Below are positions 9,479 to 18,317 of a stretch of 64,000 nt of DNA, in pieces. Both the position numbers and the translations under genes were made by a program. Each line of letters begins with the position of its first letter. Position 1 is the stretch's first letter. Under the pieces are notes generated by a model that saw nothing but the letters and a program-made list of their open reading frames with translations, was not told the DNA's origin and made no database searches. The stretch is from an uncultured Duncaniella sp. (GTDB lineage Bacteria; Bacteroidota; Bacteroidia; Bacteroidales; Muribaculaceae), in assembly GCA_958352885.1 (NCBI GenBank), contig CATWQI010000005.1, positions 186,001-250,000 on the forward strand, read 5' to 3'.

Positions 9479-11056
9479 CTAAAATTCGCTTGAGAAATGA
9501 AAGCGAATCTTGGGAAAGTCTGCCTGTGCCATTTGCAACACATAGCCGGAGTCGGCAAGAAAGACATCTCTGCCATCCTTGTCCACTGCCATAAACTGGT
9601 GTTTGCGCTTCTTGAACGCAGCCAATGCCTCCGCATCATCGCTCTCAATCCAGCATGCTTTATGAAGTGATATCGGCTCCCAACGGCACTGCGCGCCATA
9701 TTCGTGCAGCAAACGGTACTGTATAACTTCAAACTGGAGCTGACCTACTGTACCTATAATCTTGCGACCATTAAACTGATTGACAAATAGCTGGGCCACA
9801 CCTTCGTCCATAAGCTGCTGTATACCCTTTTCCAGCTGCTTTGCCTTCATCGGGTCACTGTTCTCGATATATTTGAACATCTCCGGCGAAAAACTCGGAA
9901 TACCACGGAAATGCAACGACTCACCGGAAGTAAGCGTATCGCCAATCTTAAAATTACCCGTATCTGGTATACCTACGATGTCACCCGGATAGGCTTCATC
10001 CACAATATTTTTCTTTTGTGCCATGAATGCTGTCGGAGCCGCAAATTTCATGACTTTACCGGAACGTATGTGCTTGTATGGTGCATTACGTTCAAATTTG
10101 CCTGAGCATATCTTGACAAAAGCGATACAAGAACGGTGATTGGGGTCCATGTTGGCATGTATCTTGAACACAAAACCGGAAAATCCTTCCTCCTCGGGAT
10201 TTATCACACGCTCTTCTGTTCGAGTGGGACGTGGAGACGGAGCAATCTGCACAAAGCAATCCAGAAGCTCCTTGACTCCGAATGTGTTCAACGCCGAGCC
10301 GAAGAACACCGGTGCCACCTTGCCTTGGAGGTACTGCTCCACCTCAAATTCAGGATAAACACCTTCTATAAGTTCCAAATCCTCACGAAGTTTGGCTGCA
10401 TCTGCCTCACCGACATTTTCATCCACACGCGGGTCATCTACCGACTCTATCTCCACTCGCTCACTCACTCTCTGCTTATCGGGAGTAAACAAGTCAAGAC
10501 TGTGTTCGAAAATATTGTAAACTCCTTTGAACTTGGCACCTATGTTTATAGGCCATGACAGAGGACGCACACTGATTTTCAACTCGCTCTCAAGCTCGTC
10601 AAGGATGTCAAACGGGTCACGTCCCTCACGGTCAAGCTTATTGACAAAGATGATTACAGGAGTGTTTCGCATGCGGCAGACTTCCATGAGTTTACGTGTC
10701 TGCTGCTCCACACCCTTGGCGACATCGACGACAATTATAACACTGTCGACTGCGGTCAGCGTACGGTAAGTATCCTCGGCAAAATCCTGGTGTCCCGGAG
10801 TGTCAAGGATATTGATTTTATAGTCTCCGTAGTTGAAACCCATCACGGACGTAGCGACAGATATGCCACGCTGTTTCTCAATCTCCATCCAGTCGGATGT
10901 GGCAGTTTTCTTTATCTTATTGGACTTTACCGCTCCGGCTATATGTATCGCACCGCCGAAAAGCAGCAGCTTCTCGGTAAGAGTGGTCTTACCGGCATCA
11001 GGGTGAGATATGATTGCAAACGTGCGTCTGCGGCTTATTTCTTCTTGTAGGGACAT
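9479..11056 (-). CDS. prfC: peptide chain release factor 3
   Basis: RF3 is the GTPase that removes RF1/RF2 from the ribosome after peptide release. The 525 residues match the family. The GTP-binding motifs are intact: SHPDAGKT (residues 17-24), DTPGHQDF (85-92) and NKLD (139-142). The switch region contains the typical KKTATSDWMEIEKQRGISV. The C-terminal translation-factor domains carry VGQLQFEVIQYRLLHEYG, diagnostic for RF3 rather than EF-G. It has its own promoter just upstream (11092-11099). Confidence 0.97.
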   Translation of the reverse strand: MSLQEEISRRRTFAIISHPDAGKTTLTEKLLLFGGAIHIAGAVKSNKIKKTATSDWMEIEKQRGISVATSVMGFNYGDYKINILDTPGHQDFAEDTYRTLTAVDSVIIVVDVAKGVEQQTRKLMEVCRMRNTPVIIFVNKLDREGRDPFDILDELESELKISVRPLSWPINIGAKFKGVYNIFEHSLDLFTPDKQRVSERVEIESVDDPRVDENVGEADAAKLREDLELIEGVYPEFEVEQYLQGKVAPVFFGSALNTFGVKELLDCFVQIAPSPRPTRTEERVINPEEEGFSGFVFKIHANMDPNHRSCIAFVKICSGKFERNAPYKHIRSGKVMKFAAPTAFMAQKKNIVDEAYPGDIVGIPDTGNFKIGDTLTSGESLHFRGIPSFSPEMFKYIENSDPMKAKQLEKGIQQLMDEGVAQLFVNQFNGRKIIGTVGQLQFEVIQYRLLHEYGAQCRWEPISLHKACWIESDDAEALAAFKKRKHQFMAVDKDGRDVFLADSGYVLQMAQADFPKIRFHFSSEF

Positions 11057-11091
11057 AATCAGTTGGTGATAATGAGGATTTTTTCGGAGTG

Positions 11092-11099
11092 CAAAATTA
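11092..11099 (-). promoter_or_regulatory. -7 box of prfC
   Basis: On the minus strand TAATTTTG (plus-strand CAAAATTA) lies 36 nt before the prfC ATG, so the message would start near 11086. Confidence 0.7.
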
Positions 11100-11110
11100 C
11101 GAAATTTTAG

Positions 11111-11785
11111 CTAAAAATCCAATCGTTTATATTTAGCTTTGGCAGTTGCCCTGCTGACAAGATTGAAATGCCACCATTCCGATTTGAGCGGAATGAAACC
11201 GCCGGCACGCATGACACGCCTCAGCAAAAGCCTGTTCTGCCGTTCTGTTTCGGAAATCACACCGTTTTTTACCAGATATTCCTCCTTGTCGATATTTGCC
11301 TCCGGTCCGAGATGGTCAACCTCAGTTCCCATCGGAAGTTCATTGCCATTCTCATCCACAATCGTTATATCCACTGCAAGACCATAGTTGTGGAGACCTC
11401 CCCCATTTCTCGGATTCGATACGTAAGGCGCTTTAGGCGTACCCTGGACCACATTATACATTTTACGTTGCACGCTCATTGGTCTTGAGGCATCCTTGAC
11501 AAGAAGATAGTATCCGGGGTGAAGTTTGCGGAGTTCAGCACTCGACTTCAGTAGAGCCTCGGCAGCAGACGGATGCAGATATGCCCTTTCCAGATTTTCA
11601 TAAAGTTTTACTCCCGTAAAATTGTCATCTCGGGCATACATCAGACTCACACGGATTGTTGTATCCATCCGTCCGACATCAACCATTCCGGCATCTATCA
11701 ACTGTCGTTCCATATCACGGGCGGTTACACTTATTCCACAGGCTGCTAACGCAGCAACCAATAGCGGAAACTTATACGATTTCAT
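11111..11785 (-). CDS. ddpX: exported D-Ala-D-Ala dipeptidase, VanX/DdpX type (peptidase M15D)
   Basis: VanX/DdpX peptidases are zinc enzymes that hydrolyse D-alanyl-D-alanine. In a Bacteroidales without vancomycin genes nearby, a role in peptidoglycan turnover is more likely than resistance. The 224 residues begin with a signal peptide (MKSYKFPLLVAALAACGISVTA), so it acts in the periplasm. Conserved parts are LMYARDDNFTG, DASRPMSVQRKMYN, the zinc motif GGLHNYGLAVDIT (His and Asp ligands) and EWWHFN (third His ligand). The only start that keeps the signal peptide is 11785, yet a good -7 box lies just 5 nt before it, so the transcript may be leaderless. Confidence 0.88.
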   Translation of the reverse strand: MKSYKFPLLVAALAACGISVTARDMERQLIDAGMVDVGRMDTTIRVSLMYARDDNFTGVKLYENLERAYLHPSAAEALLKSSAELRKLHPGYYLLVKDASRPMSVQRKMYNVVQGTPKAPYVSNPRNGGGLHNYGLAVDITIVDENGNELPMGTEVDHLGPEANIDKEEYLVKNGVISETERQNRLLLRRVMRAGGFIPLKSEWWHFNLVSRATAKAKYKRLDF

Positions 11786-11789
11786 GTTG

Positions 11790-11797
11790 CAAAATTA
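11790..11797 (-). promoter_or_regulatory. -7 box of the dipeptidase gene, nearly on the start codon
   Basis: Minus-strand TAATTTTG ends 5 nt before the A of the ATG. Transcription usually starts a few nt after this box, so the 5' end would fall at or next to the start codon. Confidence 0.55.
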
Positions 11798-11839
11798 TGA
11801 AAAAATGCTAAAAAGCCGCCCAGTCTGATTTTAAAATAT

Positions 11840-11847
11840 TATATTTG
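11840..11847 (+). promoter_or_regulatory. -7 box of the TPR protein gene
   Basis: TATATTTG matches TAnnTTTG. It rules out the in-frame GTG at 11847 as a start and supports the ATG at 11895, leaving a leader of about 42 nt. Confidence 0.65.
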
Positions 11848-11894
11848 TGGTGTATTTCCAAACTCAAGGGCATAAAAAGTCCAATAGGCAAGCG

Positions 11895-13940
11895 ATGCGT
11901 AAAGTATTAAGACATTCATTATCAATCATTATATTATTTCTCGGAGTCATTCCGATGCGTGCGCAAATCAACACTGACCAAGTAATGCGCATAGGCATGA
12001 ACACTCTATACTTCGAGGATTATGTGCTCTCCATTCAGTATTTTAACCAGGTCATAAATGTCAAGCCGTATCTGGCTCAACCATATTTCTATCGTGCCAT
12101 AGCCAAGCTAAACCTTGACGACTACCTCGGTGCGGAGCAAGATGCCACACTTGCCATCGAACGCAATCCATTCATAACAGACGCATACGAGGTCCGGGGT
12201 GTCGCCCGTCAGAATCTCGGAAAAAACAGAGCTGCGATAACCGACTATGACAAGGCTCTCGAAATGCTGCCTGAAAATCGCGGTCTTATGTACAACAAAG
12301 CCCTTGCACAACATGAAATAAGGGATTTTGACGGGGCCGCCGACACTTATGAGACTCTGCTGAGAAAATATCCCAATTTTGAGGGGGGCTACCTCGGACG
12401 CGCCCGAATGAGATTGGAGAAAAAAGACACCGTCGGTGCGACCGAGGATATTGAAAAGGCGCTTAAAATCAACCATAACGCAGTAAACGGTTATGTGATG
12501 AGAGCTGACATAGCCATCAACAGCCAGAAAGATTATGCTGCCGCTCTTGAAGATATGAACCGTGCCATAAAACTTCAGCCAAGGTATGCGGGATTTTTTA
12601 TCAACCGTGCTTTCCTGCGATACATGACTGATGATTTTCAGGGCGCATTCGCCGATTACGACTATGCGTTACAGTTGGAACCGCATAACACTATCGCCCT
12701 GTTCAACCGTGGTCTCCTCAGAGCGGAAGTACATGACACAAACAAGGCTATCGACGATTTCTCTTCCGTGCTTCGCCTTGACGAGAACGATTACAAGACG
12801 CTCTACAACCGTGCAATACTTCTTGCCGAAATCGGGAGCTACAACGAAGCTATCAATGACCTTGACAAGGTGATTGAAGCATATCCTGACTTCGCAGCCG
12901 CTTATTTTCTCCGTTTTGATGTGAAGCGCAGAAAAGGTGACACCCGCTCGGCTGAAAATGACTATAATAAATCCCTTGCTCTTGCCAAGACAAGAGTCCA
13001 GTATACACCCGACCGCCAGTTTGCCCCGGACTCAACAGCTGTATCCTCAGAGGGGAATGCAAACATAGATGGGGACATGGCTGTAGTCACCGAATCCCAG
13101 GAAGAAGTGAAACGCCGTTTCACCACACTGACCACCATAGCTGACAACTCCTCGCCCGACCAGGTATACAACAACAAGGAAATACGAGGGAAAGTGCAGG
13201 ACAGAAACATTGCGATAGAAGTGGAACCTATCTTCGTGGTCACTTATTACACCTCACCTACCGAGCTTAAACTCAGCGGTGATTATCTAAAAGAAGTAGA
13301 CGATGTAAATGCCACACGAATGCTTCGCTTTATCCTCCAGGTCACCAATCATGCTCCTTCTATGACGGACGAGGACACAGCCAACGCCCATTTCAATTCC
13401 ATACAGTATTACAATTCCTATCTCGCAGGGCATGCTCCGAGAGCAATCGACTATCTTGGAAGAGCTATGGACTTCATAACTCTTAAAGATTACGACAATG
13501 CGATAGCCGACCTTGACAGGGCAATCGCACTCACACCCGACTTCACTCTTGCATATCTGCTAAGGGCAAATTCACGATACCTTTCTTCAAAGCAACCTCG
13601 CACTGATTCTTCTAAAACAGGGCTTTCCTCATCAGGCATGCGGGCTGAAAACCGAGCCATCGCTGACCTTGACTCTGTTATCAAGCTATCACCTCGCATG
13701 CCTATCGCCTATTATAATAAAGGTGTGATATTGACCGAGGCAGGAGATTACACATCGGCTCTCCAGGCTTTCAACAAGGCTATCGAACTTAAGCCTGATT
13801 TCGGCGAGGCATATTACAACCGTGGCTATGTATATCTTAACCTTGGGAACAAGGATGCAGCCTTTACGGACCTGAGCCGCGCCGGACAACTTGGCATAGT
13901 CCCCTCCTACAGCCTGTTAAAACGTATGTCATCAAGATGA
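11895..13940 (+). CDS. secreted or periplasmic tetratricopeptide repeat protein
   Basis: This 681-residue protein is a protein-interaction scaffold; its partner is unknown. The N-terminus MRKVLRHSLSIIILFLGVIPMRAQ is a signal peptide. TPR units run from about residue 25 to 360 (for example PYFYRAIAKLNLDDYLGAEQDATLAIERNP) and again at the C-terminus (for example AYYNKGVILTEAGDYTSALQAFNKAIELKP). The middle (about 360-540) has no TPR pattern and looks partly disordered, with a stretch ending in LRFILQVTNHAPSMTDED. I start at 11895 because the longer frame begins inside the promoter. Such proteins are common in Bacteroidales and often sit in the periplasm. Confidence 0.85.
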   Translation: MRKVLRHSLSIIILFLGVIPMRAQINTDQVMRIGMNTLYFEDYVLSIQYFNQVINVKPYLAQPYFYRAIAKLNLDDYLGAEQDATLAIERNPFITDAYEVRGVARQNLGKNRAAITDYDKALEMLPENRGLMYNKALAQHEIRDFDGAADTYETLLRKYPNFEGGYLGRARMRLEKKDTVGATEDIEKALKINHNAVNGYVMRADIAINSQKDYAAALEDMNRAIKLQPRYAGFFINRAFLRYMTDDFQGAFADYDYALQLEPHNTIALFNRGLLRAEVHDTNKAIDDFSSVLRLDENDYKTLYNRAILLAEIGSYNEAINDLDKVIEAYPDFAAAYFLRFDVKRRKGDTRSAENDYNKSLALAKTRVQYTPDRQFAPDSTAVSSEGNANIDGDMAVVTESQEEVKRRFTTLTTIADNSSPDQVYNNKEIRGKVQDRNIAIEVEPIFVVTYYTSPTELKLSGDYLKEVDDVNATRMLRFILQVTNHAPSMTDEDTANAHFNSIQYYNSYLAGHAPRAIDYLGRAMDFITLKDYDNAIADLDRAIALTPDFTLAYLLRANSRYLSSKQPRTDSSKTGLSSSGMRAENRAIADLDSVIKLSPRMPIAYYNKGVILTEAGDYTSALQAFNKAIELKPDFGEAYYNRGYVYLNLGNKDAAFTDLSRAGQLGIVPSYSLLKRMSSR

Positions 13941-14006
13941 CAATCAATAGCAAAAAGCCACATATAAGCCCCGGCTTGTAATAATTTGTAATTTTCCTGT
14001 TGAATA

Positions 14007-14038
14007 TTTTGGCAGTTCGTAGAAAATATGTAAATTTG
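14007..14038 (+). promoter_or_regulatory. promoter of the Phe/Tyr operon leader
   Basis: A TTTTG -33 element (14007-14011) and a TAAATTTG -7 element (14031-14038) are separated by 19 bp, the Bacteroidota spacing. Transcription would start near 14044, about 200 nt before pheA, which leaves room for the attenuator described below. Confidence 0.75.
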
Positions 14039-14087
14039 CATGTCAATTTAAAACTTCACAACCCCTCTCAACTCACCAAATAGATAT

Positions 14088-14144
14088 ATGAACCGATTTT
14101 ATGCATACGTTTTTTCTTATTATTTTTATTTTGGCAAAAAATAA
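14088..14144 (+). CDS. Phe/Tyr-rich leader peptide of the aromatic amino acid operon
   Basis: A short frame ATG...TAA encodes MNRFYAYVFSYYFYFGKK. Nine of its 18 residues are Phe (4) or Tyr (5), the end products of the operon downstream. It begins about 44 nt after the predicted transcription start and its stop codon directly abuts the first arm of the antiterminator (14145). By analogy with pheL and trpL leader peptides, ribosome stalling at the Phe/Tyr codons when charged tRNA is scarce would steer folding of the RNA behind it. The peptide itself probably has no function. The reading is mine from the sequence; no expression data. Confidence 0.8.
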   Translation: MNRFYAYVFSYYFYFGKK

Positions 14145-14239
14145 AAACGGGATTTGACGCGCATAACTTAGATTCATACGAATGAATGATTATCACTGTT
14201 AACGATACAATCCCGTTTCGCAAATGAAACGGGATTTTT
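14145..14239 (+). promoter_or_regulatory. transcription attenuator: alternative antiterminator and terminator hairpins before pheA
   Basis: Three segments can pair in two exclusive ways. Segment A AAACGGGATT (14145-14154) and segment C GAAACGGGATT (14226-14236) carry the same sequence, and both are complementary to segment B AATCCCGTTTC (14209-14219). B-C is an 11-bp stem with a GCAAAT loop and five T's (14235-14239), a good intrinsic terminator. A-B would be the antiterminator. A ribosome finishing the leader peptide stops on 14142-14144 and would cover A, so the terminator forms. A ribosome stalled at the Phe/Tyr codons leaves A free. A small hairpin (ATTCAT / ATGAAT, 14172-14187) sits inside the antiterminator loop. 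Confidence 0.8.
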
Positions 14240-14245
14240 AATTTA

Positions 14246-15100
14246 ATGACGATGAAGAAAGTCACCATCCAGGGGGTAGCCGGATGCTACCATGATGCCG
14301 CAGCCCACTTGTATTTCGACGGTGAGGATGTGACCACCATACCGTGTGAGACATTCCCGGCAATGTTCGACACACTTGCCGCTGACGCATCATTGCTCGG
14401 CATAGTCGCAATTGAAAACACGATAGCCGGGAGCCTGCTTCAGAACCACGAGCTGTTACGCCAGAGCAACCTTAACATAATAGGGGAACTCAAACTACGC
14501 ATCTCCCATGTCATCGCCGCTCTTCCCGGTCAGACCCTCGAGGAGCTTCAGGAAGTAAACTCCCACCCGATGGCTCTGATGCAATGTGAGCAGTACATAC
14601 GTCGCCACCCGAATCTTAAAATCGTGGAGCATCTTGACACGGCAGGAAGTGCAAAAGAGATTGTGGAAGGGAATCTTATGGGGCATGCAGCCATCTGTGG
14701 CGAATATGCCGCCAACCTGTACAAGCTGAATATCCTTGAGAAAGGGATTGAAACCAACAAACGCAACTTCACCCGATTTCTCATCCTTGCCGACCCGTTG
14801 CTCGCCGCTGAGATTGGACCAAAAGAGAGCGAAATCAACAAGGCTTCCATCGTATTCTCAACCCCGCACACCCACGGAGCTCTGTCAAAAATCCTCACGG
14901 TGCTCTCCTTTTACGACATAAACCTTACAAAGATACAGTCAACCCCCATAATAGGCAGGGAATGGGAGTATCGATTCTATGTCGATGTGACATTTGACAG
15001 CCTTGTCCGCTATCATCAGTCTATCGAGGCGATACGTCCACTTATACGTGACCTGAAGATACTCGGCGAATACGCAGAGGCAACAGTGACTCACTCATAG
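14246..15100 (+). CDS. pheA: prephenate dehydratase
   Basis: Converts prephenate to phenylpyruvate, the committed step to phenylalanine. The prephenate dehydratase domain spans about residues 5-180 and contains VAIENTIAGSLLQNHELL and the catalytic TRF motif (residues 176-178, in NFTRFLIL). An ACT domain follows (about 200-275, GALSKILTVLSFYDINLTKI), which in this family binds Phe for feedback inhibition; the usual ESRP is QSTP here. There is no chorismate mutase domain; that activity sits in the third gene. Two close starts exist (14246 and 14252, M-T-M-K-K). It is first of four genes that together make Phe and Tyr, controlled by the leader attenuator. Confidence 0.95.
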   Translation: MTMKKVTIQGVAGCYHDAAAHLYFDGEDVTTIPCETFPAMFDTLAADASLLGIVAIENTIAGSLLQNHELLRQSNLNIIGELKLRISHVIAALPGQTLEELQEVNSHPMALMQCEQYIRRHPNLKIVEHLDTAGSAKEIVEGNLMGHAAICGEYAANLYKLNILEKGIETNKRNFTRFLILADPLLAAEIGPKESEINKASIVFSTPHTHGALSKILTVLSFYDINLTKIQSTPIIGREWEYRFYVDVTFDSLVRYHQSIEAIRPLIRDLKILGEYAEATVTHS

Positions 15101-15138
15101 ATTTATTAACTAACCACCCATTTTTTTGATAACAATAT

Positions 15139-16308
15139 ATGGAAATAAAGCCCTCGAAAAGAGTTGAGAATATCAAGGAATACTACTTCTCCACCAAGCT
15201 GAAGGAAGTTGCAGCCTTGAAAGCCAAAGGTGCCGATGTGATATCACTCGGCATCGGAGGTCCTGACCGCCCCCCGCACCAGTCCGTGATAGACACCATG
15301 ACGGAAGCCCTAAATATGCCGGGGAACCACGGCTACCAACCACATATAGGAGTGCCTGAGTTACGTGAAGGTTTTGCTGCATGGTACGCGCGGTGGTATG
15401 GAGTGGAACTCGACCCAAAATCAGAAATCCAGCCTTTGATTGGCTCAAAGGAAGGCGTAACCCACATCTCCCTTGCATTCCTCAATCCAGGCGACGGCGT
15501 ATTAGTACCCAACCCGGGGTATCCCACATACTCATCCATCAGCAAACTTGTAGGGGCAGAAATCTACCATTACGATTTGACTGAGGAGTCAGGCTGGCAA
15601 CCGGACTTTGAGGCGTTGGAGCGTCTCCCGCTCGACAAAATCAAACTAATGTGGATGAATTATCCGCACATGCCAACCGGAGCCAAAGCTCGACGAGAAA
15701 CATTTGAGAAGGCGGTAGCTTTCGGCAGAAAGCACGGCATTGTGATAGTCAATGACAACCCCTACTCTTTCATCCTTAATGATGAGCCTATGAGCATCCT
15801 TCAGGTGCCGGGAGCAAAAGAGATAGCAATCGAAATGAATTCGCTGAGCAAAAGCCATAACATGCCCGGATGGCGTGTCGGAATGGCTGCTTCTAATCCC
15901 CGATTTATATCCTGGATTCTGAAGGTGAAAAGCAATATCGATTCCGGACAATTCAAACCTTTAATGCTCGCAGCAGCCAAAGCCCTTGAAGCAGGCAAAG
16001 AATGGCATGACGAGGTGAATGCCGTGTATGCGTCCCGGCGATGCGTGGCTGAAAAGATAATGGCGGAGGTAAACTGCACCTTTGATCCGAGCCAGAGCGG
16101 GTTGTTCCTGTGGGGCAGGCTTAACGACGAATCTATGACAACCGAGGAGCTTGCAAACCGTCTTCTCACCGAGGCGCACGTTTTCATCACTCCCGGATTT
16201 ATCTTCGGTTCAAACGGCAACAGGTATATCCGACTCTCTCTCTGTGCCACGGAGGACCGGATGAACGAGGCTCTTGAACGAATCAAGGCATGGAATAAGA
16301 ATAAATAA
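15139..16308 (+). CDS. class I/II aminotransferase of the Phe/Tyr operon
   Basis: A PLP-dependent aminotransferase, fold type I, 389 residues. The PLP lysine is Lys238 in SLSKSHNMPGWRVG; other family marks are GIGGPDRPPHQSV, PLIGSKEGVTHISLAF, NPGYPTYSS, NYPHMPTGA, DNPYSFI and the C-terminal substrate Arg in NRYIRLSLC. Its place between pheA and the DAHP synthase says it transaminates phenylpyruvate and 4-hydroxyphenylpyruvate (or prephenate) in the last step to Phe and Tyr. The sequence class also includes LL-diaminopimelate and aspartate aminotransferases, so substrate range is an inference from context. It lies 38 nt after pheA and 35 nt before the next gene. Confidence 0.9.
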   Translation: MEIKPSKRVENIKEYYFSTKLKEVAALKAKGADVISLGIGGPDRPPHQSVIDTMTEALNMPGNHGYQPHIGVPELREGFAAWYARWYGVELDPKSEIQPLIGSKEGVTHISLAFLNPGDGVLVPNPGYPTYSSISKLVGAEIYHYDLTEESGWQPDFEALERLPLDKIKLMWMNYPHMPTGAKARRETFEKAVAFGRKHGIVIVNDNPYSFILNDEPMSILQVPGAKEIAIEMNSLSKSHNMPGWRVGMAASNPRFISWILKVKSNIDSGQFKPLMLAAAKALEAGKEWHDEVNAVYASRRCVAEKIMAEVNCTFDPSQSGLFLWGRLNDESMTTEELANRLLTEAHVFITPGFIFGSNGNRYIRLSLCATEDRMNEALERIKAWNKNK

Positions 16309-16343
16309 AATAGTAATATAAAAACATATCAATACTGACTATA

Positions 16344-17420
16344 ATGGAAAATATCCAACCACTCGCAATAGATGGCATTGAACTCAGCAAGCCAATCATC
16401 ATCTCCGGGCCATGCAGTGCGGAGACCGAGGAACAAGTACTCGAAACCGCCCGCAGTCTCGCACGGCAGGGGGTCAAAATATATCGTGCCGGAATCTGGA
16501 AACCTCGCACCAAACCCGGTGGATTCGAAGGTGTAGGCGTTCCCGGACTTGCTTGGCTCAACAAAGTAAAGGAAGAGACAGGCATGAAAGTATCGACCGA
16601 AGTAGCTAACCGAGGACACGTAGAGGCTGCTCTCGAGTATGATATTGACCTGCTATGGATCGGAGCACGTACTTCAGCCAACCCGTTCGCAATGCAGGAA
16701 ATCGCCGATGTACTGAAATCAGCCGGTAAAGACATACCCGTACTCGTAAAGAATCCTGTGAATCCCGACCTTGAACTATGGATTGGCGCATTGGAACGCC
16801 TCTACAATGCGGGAATCAAGCGTCTCGGTGTGATTCATCGCGGATTCAGCACCTATGGTGTACACATATACCGCAATCATCCGCAGTGGCGCATTCCCCT
16901 TGAACTTCGCATCCGCTACCCGCAGATTCCCATTATCTGCGATCCGAGCCACATAGGCGGCAAGCGTGAACTTATAGCATCGCTTTCACAGCAGGCACTT
17001 GATATGGGATTCGACGGTCTGATTATCGAAAGCCACTGCAACCCCGACTGCGCATGGAGCGATAAGAACCAGCAGATTACCCCGGAAGTACTCGGCGTGA
17101 TTCTTGACAATCTTGTCTACCGCGACACACCGGCGCCAGCCGAAAGCCTCATGCAACTCCGCCGACAGATTGACCAGCTTGACAACGAGCTCCTCGAAGT
17201 CCTTGCAAAACGTATGAACATATCGCGTGAAATAGGAGAATACAAGAAGAACCATAATATGCCAATCGTACAGGCAGGTCGTTACGGAGATATCATGAGC
17301 ACACGCATCATGGCAGCCAAACAGATGGGTATGTCGGAGGACTTCATGCGTTCTATCCTGTCAAGCATACATGAGGAATCTGTGAGAATTCAGGTTGAGT
17401 TAAGCGAAAAAGGCAAATAA
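16344..17420 (+). CDS. bifunctional 3-deoxy-7-phosphoheptulonate synthase / chorismate mutase
   Basis: Residues about 1-262 are a DAHP synthase of the short (KDO8P synthase-like) type: ISGPCSAETEEQ, KIYRAGIWKPRTKPGGFEG, LWIGARTSANPFAMQE, VLVKNPVNPD, GVIHRGFSTYG and ICDPSHIGGKRELI. Residues about 268-358 are an AroQ chorismate mutase: LRRQIDQLDNELLEVLAKRMNISREIGEYK and the C-terminal helix. One protein thus catalyses the first step of the shikimate pathway and the branch step to prephenate. This fusion is common in Bacteroidota. The next gene starts 20 nt later. Confidence 0.95.
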   Translation: MENIQPLAIDGIELSKPIIISGPCSAETEEQVLETARSLARQGVKIYRAGIWKPRTKPGGFEGVGVPGLAWLNKVKEETGMKVSTEVANRGHVEAALEYDIDLLWIGARTSANPFAMQEIADVLKSAGKDIPVLVKNPVNPDLELWIGALERLYNAGIKRLGVIHRGFSTYGVHIYRNHPQWRIPLELRIRYPQIPIICDPSHIGGKRELIASLSQQALDMGFDGLIIESHCNPDCAWSDKNQQITPEVLGVILDNLVYRDTPAPAESLMQLRRQIDQLDNELLEVLAKRMNISREIGEYKKNHNMPIVQAGRYGDIMSTRIMAAKQMGMSEDFMRSILSSIHEESVRIQVELSEKGK

Positions 17421-17440
17421 CCGCTGTGCCAAAGGAAATT

Positions 17441-18214
17441 ATGAAGATACTGATTCTCGGAGCCGGAAAAATGGGCTCGTTTTTCTGCGACATCCTTTCT
17501 TTTGACCATGAAGTGGCAGTTTACGACACGGATGCCATGCGACTCCGCTTTACGTTCAACGCTCTCCGCTTCACTTCTATGGAAGAGATTGAAGAGTTCG
17601 AACCTCAGCTGGTCATAAATGCGTCGACCGTGAAATACACGCTTGATGCCTTCAAACAGGTACTCCCCCACTTGCCTAAATCCACTATAATAAGTGATAT
17701 CGCATCCGTCAAGACAGGTTTGCCTGAATTTTATGCGTCATGCGGGCATCCGTTCGTCAGCACGCACCCTATGTTCGGACCCACATTCGCCTCACTCAGC
17801 AACTTAAGCAATGAGAATGCAATCATAATCAGCGAGGGTGACCATCTCGGCAAGGTGTTCTTCCGTGACCTGTACAACCGACTGCATCTGAACATAGTGG
17901 AGTACACATTTCAGGAACACGACGAGACAATTGCCTACTCGCTGTCAATACCATTTGCCGCAACACTGGCTTTCGCAGGTGTAATGAAACATCAAGAGGC
18001 TCCAGGCACCACATTCAAACGGCACATGCAGATTGCTCGAGGACTTATGTCGGAAGATGACTATCTGGTAAGTGAAATATTGTTCAACCCCAACACGCCC
18101 GCCCAACTTGCAAAAATCCAGGAACAGATGGCGGAACTTCAAGAGATAATTTCCCGCCGTGACAGTGCGGCGATGAAAGAATATCTTGCGAGAGTCAGGG
18201 AACATATCAGATAG
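17441..18214 (+). CDS. tyrA: prephenate dehydrogenase
   Basis: Oxidises prephenate to 4-hydroxyphenylpyruvate with NAD(P)+, the tyrosine branch. The protein starts with a Rossmann nucleotide-binding motif (MKILILGAGKMGSFFCDILS). Further marks are IISDIASVKTGLPEFY, HPFVSTHPMFGPTF (the catalytic His region) and the helical dimerisation part at the C-terminus. I prefer the ATG at 17441 over the GTG at 17426, which adds only five residues in front of the Rossmann strand. At 257 residues it lacks an ACT domain. It is last in the operon and is followed by a terminator. Confidence 0.92.
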   Translation: MKILILGAGKMGSFFCDILSFDHEVAVYDTDAMRLRFTFNALRFTSMEEIEEFEPQLVINASTVKYTLDAFKQVLPHLPKSTIISDIASVKTGLPEFYASCGHPFVSTHPMFGPTFASLSNLSNENAIIISEGDHLGKVFFRDLYNRLHLNIVEYTFQEHDETIAYSLSIPFAATLAFAGVMKHQEAPGTTFKRHMQIARGLMSEDDYLVSEILFNPNTPAQLAKIQEQMAELQEIISRRDSAAMKEYLARVREHIR

Positions 18215-18242
18215 ATTCTGAACATTCATACAGCCGTATTGT

Positions 18243-18282
18243 GCCATCCCACATAAACTTCAGTGCTTTATAGCGGGATGGC
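18243..18282 (+). terminator. terminator of the Phe/Tyr operon
   Basis: GCCATCCC (18243-18250) pairs with GGGATGGC (18275-18282), followed by TCACTTTTA. It lies 28 nt after the tyrA stop and before the GH43 gene. Confidence 0.7.
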
Positions 18283-18317
18283 TCACTTTTACCATATTAA
18301 CCAACTTTTTTTGCACC

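Noticed and set aside
11111..11785. Vancomycin resistance gene (vanX)
   Set aside because: No vanA, vanH or vanRS genes around it; exported M15D dipeptidases of this kind are ordinary cell-wall enzymes in Gram-negative anaerobes.
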